In this document: positions 42,806 through 51,271 of the stretch, in pieces
Position numbering within the stretch: position 1 is the stretch's first letter
How the letters are laid out: every line of letters begins with the position of its first letter
Translations under genes and position numbers: made by a program
Notes under the pieces: generated by a model
The model's database searches: none
Told to the model about the DNA's origin: nothing
The model's input: only the letters and a program-made list of their open reading frames with translations
Assembly (NCBI GenBank): GCA_964388455.1
Contig: CAYMAN010000008.1
Span: 1 to 64,000, forward strand
Length of the DNA: 64,000 bases
From: JBBRWO01 sp964388455
GTDB taxonomy: Bacteria > Actinomycetota > Coriobacteriia > Anaerosomatales > JAAXUF01
Direction: 5' to 3'

Positions 42806-44167
42806 GTGAGCTGCGACGTACTGAGTCTCGAGTGGTCGAGCGCCGGCCGTGACATCGAGATCGTCGAACCGGTCCTGTGCCATCTCGAGATGACGCAGGG
42901 CCTCGTCGTTCGCCGCGAGTCCATTCTCGACGCTCCCGCTGTGATCGCCGAGGCGAAACCCCGCCTGCTGCTGATCTCGAACCAGGGTGGCGCGACCCCC
43001 AACTTCCGTGCGGTGCGATTCGCGTCGCAGCGGGGGGTGCCGGTGGTGACACTCGTGTCCGAGGGGATGTTCCCTGACGACTCTCAGACGGTGCAGCGCA
43101 TGTGGTGGGGCAACAACACCGACGAGGTCGTCTACGAGAATCTGAACCTCCAGTGGTCGCAGCGCTCAGTCGACCTGATCAGAGGTTACGTTCCCGGTGC
43201 CGAGGAGTTTCCGATCGAAGTCTCCGGTGCAACCGGATTCGATCGCTACCGGCTCTTCACGTGGGCCTCGCGTGAGCAGTTGTTGCAGCGGCTCCAGCGC
43301 CCCGGCTTCTCTCGGATCGTCGGATTCGCAGGATGGACGTTCTGTCACGTGCTCGGCTCGTACTACGAGCGCAATCGTGACGCGGTCGACATCGTCGTGG
43401 GTGGCCCCGCCGCCGCCGAGAAGCACGCTGCCCAATTGCCCGAGGTGCGGACGGTTCTGCGTCAGGCGGTCGATGCCAATCCGGACGTGCTGTTCGTTCT
43501 CAAGGAGCATCCAGGACTGACCGACGCCGAGTTCTCTGAGTTCTCCGAGCTTGGCGATCGCCCGAATGTGGTCATCGTCGGTCGTGCCGGCGCTGGTTCC
43601 GACATCAACGTCTCCGACCTCATCAGTGCGTCGGACCTGTGGCTCGCCTACGAGTCGACCACTACACTCGAGGCGTGGATGCTTGCGACGCCGACCGCGC
43701 TCGTCAACCCCCTCGGCGACTTCAAGCGCTCGCGGGTCTCGGGCGGTAGTCCGCTCTACACGACTCTTGCACAGCTGCAATCTGCCATCGATGCGATCCG
43801 CGACGACCTCCCGATTCCCGGCTTCGACGAGCTCGAAGGCCGCCGCCGTGAGCTCGAGGCCGAGGTCATCGGCTACTCCGACGGGGCCAACCACGTTCGA
43901 GCCGCGCAGTGGGTGCAGAAGGTGCTGGAGGACCCGGGCGCCGCGCACCCCAGCGCGCTCGGCGACGACGCGAGCGCGGAGCTGACGCGAGCGCGGCGCA
44001 CTCGGCTGCTCGAGCGGCTGGGGGTCTTGCGCCTGCCGCGGTATCGTCGGCTGCGCGAGGAGCGTGCCCGGATGCGGGCCAAGTACGATCCTGCGGAGCG
44101 CGAGCAGATCCGAGCGCGCTATACCCGGGCGCTCGCGGAGTTCCATGGCAGCGAGGCGGGCTCATGA
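42806..44167 (+). CDS. GT-B-like surface-glycan transferase, specificity unknown
   Basis: 453 residues without signal peptide. The C-terminal half shows VLFVLKEHPGLTD, VVIVGRAGAGSDINVSDLISASD and LAYESTTTLEAWMLATPTALV, the pattern of GT-B-fold transferases related to CDP-glycerol glycerophosphotransferases and capsule export/synthesis proteins. The last 90 residues are a basic arginine-rich helical tail. The donor may be a CMP- or CDP-activated group, and its place after the pse genes makes a pseudaminic acid transferase one possibility. GTG 42806 follows GAAGGGA. The next gene overlaps its stop (ATGA), so they are translated together. Family placement is moderate, function open. Confidence 0.7.
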   Translation: MSCDVLSLEWSSAGRDIEIVEPVLCHLEMTQGLVVRRESILDAPAVIAEAKPRLLLISNQGGATPNFRAVRFASQRGVPVVTLVSEGMFPDDSQTVQRMWWGNNTDEVVYENLNLQWSQRSVDLIRGYVPGAEEFPIEVSGATGFDRYRLFTWASREQLLQRLQRPGFSRIVGFAGWTFCHVLGSYYERNRDAVDIVVGGPAAAEKHAAQLPEVRTVLRQAVDANPDVLFVLKEHPGLTDAEFSEFSELGDRPNVVIVGRAGAGSDINVSDLISASDLWLAYESTTTLEAWMLATPTALVNPLGDFKRSRVSGGSPLYTTLAQLQSAIDAIRDDLPIPGFDELEGRRRELEAEVIGYSDGANHVRAAQWVQKVLEDPGAAHPSALGDDASAELTRARRTRLLERLGVLRLPRYRRLREERARMRAKYDPAEREQIRARYTRALAEFHGSEAGS

Positions 44168-44940
44168 GGATCATCATCCTGTCGGATTCACTTGGCCGAC
44201 CTCGGCCACATCTTGCCGCCGAGGAAGCGACGGAGTACGAGCAGACATACGGCTACCTGCTGCGTACCGCGCTGGACGCAGCCGACGAGGTCGAGATCGC
44301 GTACGTGGAGTCGCTCGACTCGATCGAAGCGCGTCACTGGTCGCAGCGCATGGTGGCGTATCGGCGCCCGGACGTCGCCATCTTCCACTTTGGCATCAAC
44401 GACTGCGCGCCACGGCTCTTCAAGAAGGGTAACCGCGCGCTCGCGCTGCGACCGTGGTTCCGCAAGGCGACCGGGGACGTCGTGATGAAGACGATGAGCC
44501 GTTACCGCCGGCACGTGACGCGTCTGCGCCCGATGACCTACACAACGCCCGCCGAGTTCGAGGCGAACCTCCGCCATGTCGTCGAGGACGTGCGCACCTA
44601 CAGCCCGGAAGCCAGCTTCATCGCGATCTCCATCGCGCTCGCACCCGAGCGACTCAACCGCCGCAGCACCGGCATGAACGCGAACGTCGTCGCCTACAAC
44701 GCCATCATCGAGCGAGTCTTTGGCGACGGCTACGTCGAGATCAACGAGCTCACGGGCGGCGAATCGGGCCTGCTCTCCGACGGCATCCACCTCACCGCCA
44801 CCAGTCACGAGCGCCTCGCCGAGGAACTCGAGCGCCGGATACGGGCGCTGCCGCACTCGGTGTCGGGCACGAGGCCAGGCGCGGCGCCGGGCACGCTGCC
44901 GGAAGCGGCGCCGGGCGCTCCACTGGAAGCGGCGGAGTAG
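44164..44940 (+). CDS. SGNH/GDSL hydrolase
   Basis: 258 residues, no signal peptide, so cytoplasmic. Block I is IILSDSLGRPRP (nucleophilic serine), block III FHFGINDCAP (the asparagine of the oxyanion hole) and block V LLSDGIHLTATSHERL (aspartate and histidine of the triad), so all catalytic residues are there. Such enzymes remove or transfer acyl (often acetyl) groups, and in glycan loci they edit O-acetylation. The C-terminal 25 residues are a low-complexity PGAAP/EAAP-like tail with internal repeats. It overlaps the transferase before it and is followed 2 nt later by asnB. Confidence 0.83.
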   Translation: MRIIILSDSLGRPRPHLAAEEATEYEQTYGYLLRTALDAADEVEIAYVESLDSIEARHWSQRMVAYRRPDVAIFHFGINDCAPRLFKKGNRALALRPWFRKATGDVVMKTMSRYRRHVTRLRPMTYTTPAEFEANLRHVVEDVRTYSPEASFIAISIALAPERLNRRSTGMNANVVAYNAIIERVFGDGYVEINELTGGESGLLSDGIHLTATSHERLAEELERRIRALPHSVSGTRPGAAPGTLPEAAPGAPLEAAE

Positions 44941-44942
44941 CC

Positions 44943-46793
44943 ATGTGCGGAATCACCGGATTCGTCTCCCTCAATCGGCCGAGAAGCCTCCACGGCTATT
45001 ACGACGCGCATCGGCTCATCGCGCACCGCGGACCCGACGACGAGGGCTTCGTCGTCGATGACGGCCGCTCGTGTCGCCCTCTACGTGGCGATGACTCGAT
45101 CGCCCACTTCGACGCGCTCGCGCCGCTTGCCAGCATCGCCGATGCCGAGTGCGTCCTCGGCCACAGGCGCCTCGCGATCATCGATCTGACGCATCAGGGG
45201 CACCAGCCGTTCTCGGACTCGACCGGGCGCTACTGGCTCGCCTACAACGGTGAGCTCTACAACTACCTCGAGCTGCGCGCCGAGCTGGTCACGCTCGGTC
45301 ACGAGTTCCACACGGATTCCGATACCGAGGTCGTCTTGCACGCGATCATCGAGTGGGGGAACGAGGCGTACGGACGCTTCAACGGTATGTGGTCCACGGC
45401 GCTCTGGGACTCGCGGGAACGCACGCTGCAGCTCTGCCGAGACCGCTTTGGCATCAAGCCGCTCTACCTCTCGCGCGCCGATGGTGCCGTGTGGTTCGCA
45501 AGCGAGTTGCGCTTCTTGCTGGCTCTGGCGCCGATAGCCGCGACGCCCGACGCGGTCGCCATCGACGACTACCTGCGCCGCTCCTGGCTCAGCCACTCGG
45601 AACGCACGATGGTCTCCGGCATCGAGGAGCTCCCGCCCGGGCACAGCCTCACCATCACCGCCGACGGCGAGCGGATGCACCGCTACTGGACCTTCGAGCC
45701 GCACCCGGTGCGTCGATCCGCCGAGGAAGCGCTCGACGAGTTCGCGGCCATCTTCGAGGACTCGCTGCGACTGCGGATGCGAGCTGACGTCGAGGTCGGC
45801 ACGCTGCTTTCGGGCGGTCTCGACTCGTCGCTTATCGTGGGCGGGCTGCATCGCCTCGGGCTCATCGGCGAACACGGGTTCAAGGCGTTCTCGGCGGACT
45901 TCGACGATGTGCGGTTCAGTGAGCGTCGCTTCGCCGACCTGGTCGCTGGGCGCGTCGGCGCCGAGCAGCACATCATCAAGCCGAGCTGGGACGAACTCGC
46001 GGGTGGAGGACTCGACGCGCTCATCGACACCATCGAGGAGCCGTTCCGCTCGCTGTCGGTCCACTCGCAGAACCGCATCTACCGTGCCGTGCGCGCCGAG
46101 ACCGGCGTGACGGTGCTACTCAACGGCCAGGGCGCCGACGAGCTCTTTGGCGGCTATACGCGGCACTACTGGCAGCACATCGCCGCGCTGCTGCGGAAGG
46201 GCCGCGTGCCGTCGGCGATTCGCGAGGCGCGGGTCTTCTCGGCGGAGCGCGACGTGGCGTCAAAGGCGCTGCTGTCGGGCGTGTGGCGCAAGTACAAAGA
46301 GGCGCTGCGCACGCCCGACTACTTCAACCGCGTGACGTTTGGCGAGGTCACGCACTCGGCGCTGCGCGAGTACTTGCGCTACGACGACCGCAACTCGATG
46401 GCGTACAGCCTCGAGGCACGCGTGCCGTTCCTTGACTACCGCCTGGTGGAGTTCGCGTTCACGCTCGACGATCGATTCAAGATCGACGATCGCGAGAACA
46501 AGCTCATCGAACGCCGTTACGCGCGGGGCATAGTGCCTGATGAGGTCGTCGACCGCACGGATAAGATGGGCTTCGTCTCGCCCCAAGAGGTGTGGCAGCG
46601 TACCGTGATGCGCGCCGATCTCGAGGCTGCGCTGCCCGGTATGGAGGCGTCGCCCGTGTTGGGGGCGCTGGCCGGCCGTGACGGCTACCTCGACCGCTAC
46701 CGGTCGTATCTCGCGGGGACCAGCAACGACTGGGCGTTCGCGTGGCGCATGTACTGCCTGTCGCGCTGGGCGACGCTCCGCGGCTTCGCGTAG
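44943..46793 (+). CDS. asnB: AsnB-type glutamine amidotransferase (asparagine synthase family)
   Basis: 616 residues: N-terminal class II glutaminase domain with the catalytic cysteine directly after the start (MCGITGF) and HRGPDDEG, LGHRRLAIIDL, and YNGELYNY; C-terminal ATP-pyrophosphatase synthetase domain with GTLLSGGLDSSLIVG. Asparagine synthesis is the textbook role, but genes of this family in polysaccharide loci (WbpS, WbmE types) amidate uronic acids to uronamides. The location after pse genes and in a window with the full diacetamido-glucuronic acid route supports the second role. Starts 2 nt after the SGNH gene; CGGAG site. Confidence 0.9.
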   Translation: MCGITGFVSLNRPRSLHGYYDAHRLIAHRGPDDEGFVVDDGRSCRPLRGDDSIAHFDALAPLASIADAECVLGHRRLAIIDLTHQGHQPFSDSTGRYWLAYNGELYNYLELRAELVTLGHEFHTDSDTEVVLHAIIEWGNEAYGRFNGMWSTALWDSRERTLQLCRDRFGIKPLYLSRADGAVWFASELRFLLALAPIAATPDAVAIDDYLRRSWLSHSERTMVSGIEELPPGHSLTITADGERMHRYWTFEPHPVRRSAEEALDEFAAIFEDSLRLRMRADVEVGTLLSGGLDSSLIVGGLHRLGLIGEHGFKAFSADFDDVRFSERRFADLVAGRVGAEQHIIKPSWDELAGGGLDALIDTIEEPFRSLSVHSQNRIYRAVRAETGVTVLLNGQGADELFGGYTRHYWQHIAALLRKGRVPSAIREARVFSAERDVASKALLSGVWRKYKEALRTPDYFNRVTFGEVTHSALREYLRYDDRNSMAYSLEARVPFLDYRLVEFAFTLDDRFKIDDRENKLIERRYARGIVPDEVVDRTDKMGFVSPQEVWQRTVMRADLEAALPGMEASPVLGALAGRDGYLDRYRSYLAGTSNDWAFAWRMYCLSRWATLRGFA

Positions 46794-46836
46794 GACTCGC
46801 GGCCGCATGACCGCATCTGCCGCACCAGCCGCACCA

Positions 46837-46860
46837 GCCGCGCACCCGCGGCGGCGCGGC
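46837..46860. terminator. Possible bidirectional terminator hairpin
   Basis: GCCGCGC (46837-46843) and GCGCGGC (46854-46860) form a stem around a 10-nt loop in the 72-bp gap between two convergent genes. There is no U-run on either side. Just before it, the 9-bp unit GCCGCACCA stands twice in tandem (46819-46836). Confidence 0.35.
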
Positions 46861-46865
46861 GCCCC

Positions 46866-48110
46866 TCAGCCGAAGAGCAGAGCCCGATACCGCTCGGCGA
46901 TCGTTGCGTAGACGTACGCGTCGAGACCCACGGCCTCGCTGATCGCGCTCGGGTCGCGCTGCCACAGCGCGTACACCTCGCGCAGGACGCTCCGAATCGA
47001 CTCCGGGTCCGACGCCTCGGTGTTCCAGCCCAGCCGGTGCTCTTCGACGAACTCCGCCGACGATCCGCCGGAGTTCAAACTGATCACGGGCCTGCCAGCG
47101 TAACCGTACTCGTAGATCTTGGTCGACAGAGCGAATGGAACGTTGCCCGCGTTGAAGTGCAGGCAGGCGAATGCGTCGTCCATGCGCGCGGCGATCTCCG
47201 TGCCGCTGACGCGCGGGTTGACCGCCAACGTCCCGGCCTCGATGAGGTCGGCGAACCGCTCACGCACGTCGCCCGGGAACCCGCCGTAGCTCACGATGGT
47301 CAGCTCGGGCATCTCGGCGCGTAGGTCTCGGACGACTTTCAGGAGCTGGATCAGCGGCTGCTTGCGTCCCAGGAACAGGTTGCCGCCGTGCAGCAGCGTG
47401 AACGGACGCGGGCGGCGCAGCGGCGTGACCGAGAAGTCTTCGGGGTCAAAACCGTTGCGTACCGTGACCACCTCGTGGCCCGGGTGACCAGCGGCGACGA
47501 TCTCGCTCAGAGCCTCAGTGACCGTGACGACCACATCCGCGCCGTCGACGAGCTCGTTCTCGAGTCCAAGGATCCGCTCGCGCGTCTCGGCGGGGCCATC
47601 GATCACCGAGGGGAGGTCGGCCCACGGGTCGCGGAACTCCTGGATGAGTCGGATGTCAGGTCGCTGCGCCTTCAGCCGAGCAGACCACACACACGAGTAG
47701 AACGGTGCACCGGTCGCGACCACGGTGGTGAAGCCGTCGTCGATCGCTCGCCTCGCAGCTGGGAGCAGCGTTGTGCCCCAGAAACGCGCGTCGTCACCCC
47801 ATCCGCGTGCGTCGACAAAGCCCAGGACCGCGCGCCGGAAGCGCTTGGCGATCTTGCCCGGCACGCTGCTCCGGTAGACGCGCCTGCGCCAGTGGTGGAA
47901 TCCACGGCAGGGCACGCGCTCGATCGTGATGTTTTCGCTGACGACGTCGCGCATCAGAGTGTCTGTCTCGGCGCCCCAATCCACGGTGAGGACGTGCACG
48001 TGGACGCCGGAGCGCGCGAGGTACTTCGCGAGCTTGGTCCACCGTTTGGATCCGACTTCCGCGTAGGGCGGAAAGTGGAACGCGATCAAGAGGAGCTTCT
48101 CCTCGGGCAT
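46866..48110 (-). CDS. GT4-like glycosyltransferase
   Basis: 414 residues. N terminus KLLLIAFHFPPYAEVGSKRWTKLAKYL is typical of a GT4-like group that is frequent in exopolysaccharide loci; the C-terminal half has LLHGGNLFLGRKQPLIQLL and YEYGYAGRPVISLNSGG. It is a paralogue of the gene at 52616 (same FPP-x-A-x-G-x-x-R opening). I chose ATG 48110, 6 nt after GGGGA; the upstream in-frame part crosses a minus-strand -10 candidate (TACACT, 48159 to 48154) and is not conserved. It is divergent from the ABC transporter gene. Confidence 0.85.
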   Translation of the reverse strand: MPEEKLLLIAFHFPPYAEVGSKRWTKLAKYLARSGVHVHVLTVDWGAETDTLMRDVVSENITIERVPCRGFHHWRRRVYRSSVPGKIAKRFRRAVLGFVDARGWGDDARFWGTTLLPAARRAIDDGFTTVVATGAPFYSCVWSARLKAQRPDIRLIQEFRDPWADLPSVIDGPAETRERILGLENELVDGADVVVTVTEALSEIVAAGHPGHEVVTVRNGFDPEDFSVTPLRRPRPFTLLHGGNLFLGRKQPLIQLLKVVRDLRAEMPELTIVSYGGFPGDVRERFADLIEAGTLAVNPRVSGTEIAARMDDAFACLHFNAGNVPFALSTKIYEYGYAGRPVISLNSGGSSAEFVEEHRLGWNTEASDPESIRSVLREVYALWQRDPSAISEAVGLDAYVYATIAERYRALLFG

Positions 48111-48153
48111 GCAGGGTCCCCATCGTTCTTTCAATCCGCGGAAAGGTGACGTT

Positions 48154-48205
48154 AGTGTACCGTGATTCGCTTCCGCGCCATCCTGCGGTGGTGACCGTGT
48201 AGAAT
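48154..48205. promoter_or_regulatory. Divergent promoter region
   Basis: Minus-strand TACACT (48159 to 48154, in the context CGGTACACT) lies 44 nt before the glycosyltransferase start; plus-strand TAGAAT (48200-48205) lies 54 nt before the ABC transporter start. The 149-bp gap contains no other feature. Confidence 0.45.
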
Positions 48206-48259
48206 CTGCATGTCCCACCAGCGGTACCGAATCCGACGTCTGCTCGAGAGGCATCCTCT

Positions 48260-50071
48260 GTGTCGAAGAACCCGATAACTCGCTACGTGTCGGCGATCAG
48301 CCGCATGTTCACGATGCTCTCGGTCAAGAAGAGTGAGGTCGCCCTCCTCATCGGTCAGGTGTTCCTGCTGGCACTGTTCGAGGGCATCGGAATCGGCCTG
48401 CTCTACCCGGTGCTGTCCTACATCGAGAACCCCGGCGACCTGAGCGGCACCAACTCGGCCATCTGGACCGCGCTGCTCGGGGTCGCGGCCAAGCTCGGCG
48501 TCACCGTGTCGCTCACCAGCCTGCTGATCATGGCGTTCATCCCGATCCTTCTGCGCCAGGTCATCTACTTCTTCAACGCGTGGTACGTCGCAACCGTGCA
48601 GCAGCGCTCGATCACCCGCATGCGCGCCAAGGCGTTCACCGCCATCGTTCACGGCGACATCAGCTTCGTGGTCGCCGAGGGCGAAGGTAACCTCATCGCA
48701 GTGATCGCCACCCAGGTCAGCCGAGCAGGCCAGGCGATTCTGCAGTTCGTGAACCTCATCGCATCGATGGCGATCATCATCATGTACGTGACGATCCTCT
48801 TTGTGCTGCAACCGCAACTCACACTCATCGCGGTGTTCGCCATGGGTGTCATCGCGATCATCATCCGCGGCAACATCGCCCGCTCGCGCGTGTACGGCAA
48901 GGAAGCCGCGCGACTGGGCAGCAAGACCGTCACCGCGATCTCCGAGCGCCTCGCTGCCCTGCGCCTCATCAAGATGCGCGCCCAGGAGGACAAGGAGGCC
49001 GAGAAGGTCACCACCATAGTCCGAGAACTCGAGGTCGCACAGGTCCGGATCGCCGTGGGCCGGGCGCTCGTCGAGATCACCGTCGATCCCGCGCTGATGC
49101 TCGCGGTCTTCGTCATCATCTTCACAGGCGTCACGTACTTCGGCGTTACGCTGGCCAGCCTCGGCATGTTCCTCTTCATACTCCTGCGCCTCAACGCGGC
49201 AACCAAGAGCTTCAACGTCGGCCGCCAGACACTCTGGGCGAACTACGACAGCCTCCTGCTCGTGGTCGATGCCACCAAGCGCGCCGAGAAGTCGCGCGCG
49301 ATCCGCAGCGGCGCCACCACCTTCACCGGACTGAAGGACCGCATCTCGCTTGATGCCGTCAGCTTCAGCTACGGGGATCGTGCGGAATCCGAGCTGGTGC
49401 TGAGGGACGTGTCGCTCGACATCGAGCGCGGTAGTATGACGGCGTTTGTAGGCAGCTCCGGCGCCGGCAAGTCCACACTGGTTGACCTGATCCCTCGACT
49501 CCGAGACGCCACGAGTGGCACCGTCAACTTCGACGGAACCCCGGTCACCGAGTTCGAGCTCCGCAGTCTGCGCCGCAAGATCGGCTTCATGACCCAAGAC
49601 GCGCTGATGTTCGCCGATACCATCCGGACGAACCTGCTCTTCGGCCTTGAGCGCGATGTGACAGAGGCTGAGATCGACGAGGCGCTCGACGCGGCCTACT
49701 GCGGTTTCGCGCGCGAGCTGCCCGAGGGGCTCGAGACCGACATCGGCGACCGCGGCGTGCGTCTCTCCGGTGGGCAGCGGCAGCGTCTCGCGTTGGCGCG
49801 CGTGCTGCTCGAGGATCCGGACATCCTCATCCTTGATGAGCCGACGTCGGCTTTGGACTCGGAATCCGAGCAGTTCATCCAGAAGGCGCTACTCAAGCTT
49901 CACGGCATCAAGACCGTCATCGTGATCGCGCATCGTCTCTCGACCGTGCAGCACGCCGACCAGGTGCTGGTGCTGGAGAACGGCGTCATCGTCGAGCGCG
50001 GCTCACACGATGAGCTGCTCGAACTCGACGGTTCGTACCGACGCCTGTTCGAGCTGCAGATCTACGGCTAG
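48260..50071 (+). CDS. ABC exporter, fused membrane and ATPase domains (MsbA/PglK-like)
   Basis: 603 residues. Membrane domain with six helices (about 25-330), then an ATPase domain (about 350-600): Walker A GSSGAGKST, Q-loop FMTQDAL, signature LSGGQRQRLALARVLLE, Walker B ILILDEPTSALD, and the switch histidine in IVIAHRLSTV. Half-transporters of this kind export lipids or flip lipid-linked sugars; in a glycan locus a PglK-like role is plausible, a drug or lipid exporter is the alternative. GTG 48260 has GAGAGG upstream. Its stop overlaps the convergent gene within CTAG (50068-50071). Confidence 0.9.
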   Translation: MSKNPITRYVSAISRMFTMLSVKKSEVALLIGQVFLLALFEGIGIGLLYPVLSYIENPGDLSGTNSAIWTALLGVAAKLGVTVSLTSLLIMAFIPILLRQVIYFFNAWYVATVQQRSITRMRAKAFTAIVHGDISFVVAEGEGNLIAVIATQVSRAGQAILQFVNLIASMAIIIMYVTILFVLQPQLTLIAVFAMGVIAIIIRGNIARSRVYGKEAARLGSKTVTAISERLAALRLIKMRAQEDKEAEKVTTIVRELEVAQVRIAVGRALVEITVDPALMLAVFVIIFTGVTYFGVTLASLGMFLFILLRLNAATKSFNVGRQTLWANYDSLLLVVDATKRAEKSRAIRSGATTFTGLKDRISLDAVSFSYGDRAESELVLRDVSLDIERGSMTAFVGSSGAGKSTLVDLIPRLRDATSGTVNFDGTPVTEFELRSLRRKIGFMTQDALMFADTIRTNLLFGLERDVTEAEIDEALDAAYCGFARELPEGLETDIGDRGVRLSGGQRQRLALARVLLEDPDILILDEPTSALDSESEQFIQKALLKLHGIKTVIVIAHRLSTVQHADQVLVLENGVIVERGSHDELLELDGSYRRLFELQIYG

Positions 50072-51252
50072 CTCTTGGCCGAGGCCAGCTCGTTGTAGAG
50101 GCTGACGAGCACCTCTGACTCCATCTCGAGGTTGTACTTGGTGAGCACCGCATCCCTGCCGGACAGGCCGCAGGCGAGCGCGCGGTCGTAGTCGGCCAGG
50201 GCCAGCGCTTTCTCGGCCAGATCAGCGGCATCGCCGGAGACGAAGACGTCGCCGCAGTTGGTCTCGCGCACGATGCGAGCGAGCGGCGCGCAGTCACTGA
50301 CAAGCACCGGCCGCGCGAGCGCCATGTACTGGAACAGCTTGTGGGGGACGGTCGCGTCGGTGTGCGGCGAGCGGTCGTGCGGAACCAGCGCGATCGTGGC
50401 CTGCTCGACGTAGGTCATCGCCTCGTCCTTTGAGAGCCAGCCAGGGAACGACACCGAGTCATCCAGTCCGAGCGCCTTCGCCTGCGCCTTGAGCTGTACC
50501 AGCGTGTTGCCGTCACCGACGATGGTCAGCTTCGCATCAGGCCGAGCCGCCAGTATCGCCGGCATCGCCGCGACGGCCACGTGCAGGCCGCGGTGCTGTG
50601 CGACACCACCCACGTACACAAGGTGCATCGGGCCCTCCACGAGCGGCAGAGGCGCATCGCCTGCGAGAGCGACGGGCTCGGCGTTACCGAACACCACGAC
50701 GCGTTTGGGATCGGCCCCTAGGCCGATGAGCCGCTCGCGAGCCTCGTCCACGACCACGATGATGCGATCGGCGTTGTGTACGGCCCACTTCTCGAGGCGC
50801 TCGGCGCGTGATGCCGGGAAGAAGAAGCGGTCGATGGAGCGCCGCTTCCAAAGACGCAGCGCGGCCGGATAGTTCTCATGCAGGTCGAGCACCACGGGGA
50901 CGCCCGTCGCGCGACCGGCCTTCACTGCCGAGCGGATGTAGGGCAGGTCGTGCACGTGCACCGCGCCGGCGCCCTTCTCGCGCACCATCGACTCAACGGC
51001 GCGACGCCACGACGGCGAGTCGAGCGACAGCAGGAACACGAGCGAGTCGATGCGACGCTTCCACGCGTGACCGGGGTGCACTCGGTGACGGATCGCGGTG
51101 ACCGAGCCCACCTTCTCCTCGGCGGCCTGGCCCTTGTCCCGGCTGCAGAGTACGAACGACTCATGGCCACCCATCGCCAGCGCGTCGGCTTCCTTGTCCA
51201 CCCGGATGTCGGGAGGGAAGTTGTGGTTGGCGAGCAGCATGCCTATGCGCAT
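50068..51252 (-). CDS. GT4-family glycosyltransferase
   Basis: 394 residues. The N terminus, MLLANHNFPPDIRVDKEADALAMGGHE, and YVGGVAQHRGLHVAVAAMP, KLTIVGDGNTLVQLKA and LFQYMALARPVLVSDCAPL mark a GT4 enzyme. It is related to the gene at 56072, which opens with LTNDFVSDPRVEKEALAL. It is 19 nt downstream of the GT4 gene at 51272, so the two form one operon read from the divergent promoter at 52600. Sugar specificity is unknown. Confidence 0.9.
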   Translation of the reverse strand: MRIGMLLANHNFPPDIRVDKEADALAMGGHESFVLCSRDKGQAAEEKVGSVTAIRHRVHPGHAWKRRIDSLVFLLSLDSPSWRRAVESMVREKGAGAVHVHDLPYIRSAVKAGRATGVPVVLDLHENYPAALRLWKRRSIDRFFFPASRAERLEKWAVHNADRIIVVVDEARERLIGLGADPKRVVVFGNAEPVALAGDAPLPLVEGPMHLVYVGGVAQHRGLHVAVAAMPAILAARPDAKLTIVGDGNTLVQLKAQAKALGLDDSVSFPGWLSKDEAMTYVEQATIALVPHDRSPHTDATVPHKLFQYMALARPVLVSDCAPLARIVRETNCGDVFVSGDAADLAEKALALADYDRALACGLSGRDAVLTKYNLEMESEVLVSLYNELASAKS

Positions 51253-51271
51253 CGGGTTCTCCTCGGGCGAA

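Noticed and set aside
48152..49597. 481-codon frame on the minus strand opposite the ABC exporter
   Set aside because: Composition is a run of D/E/H/R typical of antisense of a GC-rich gene, and the + strand frame has all ABC motifs.
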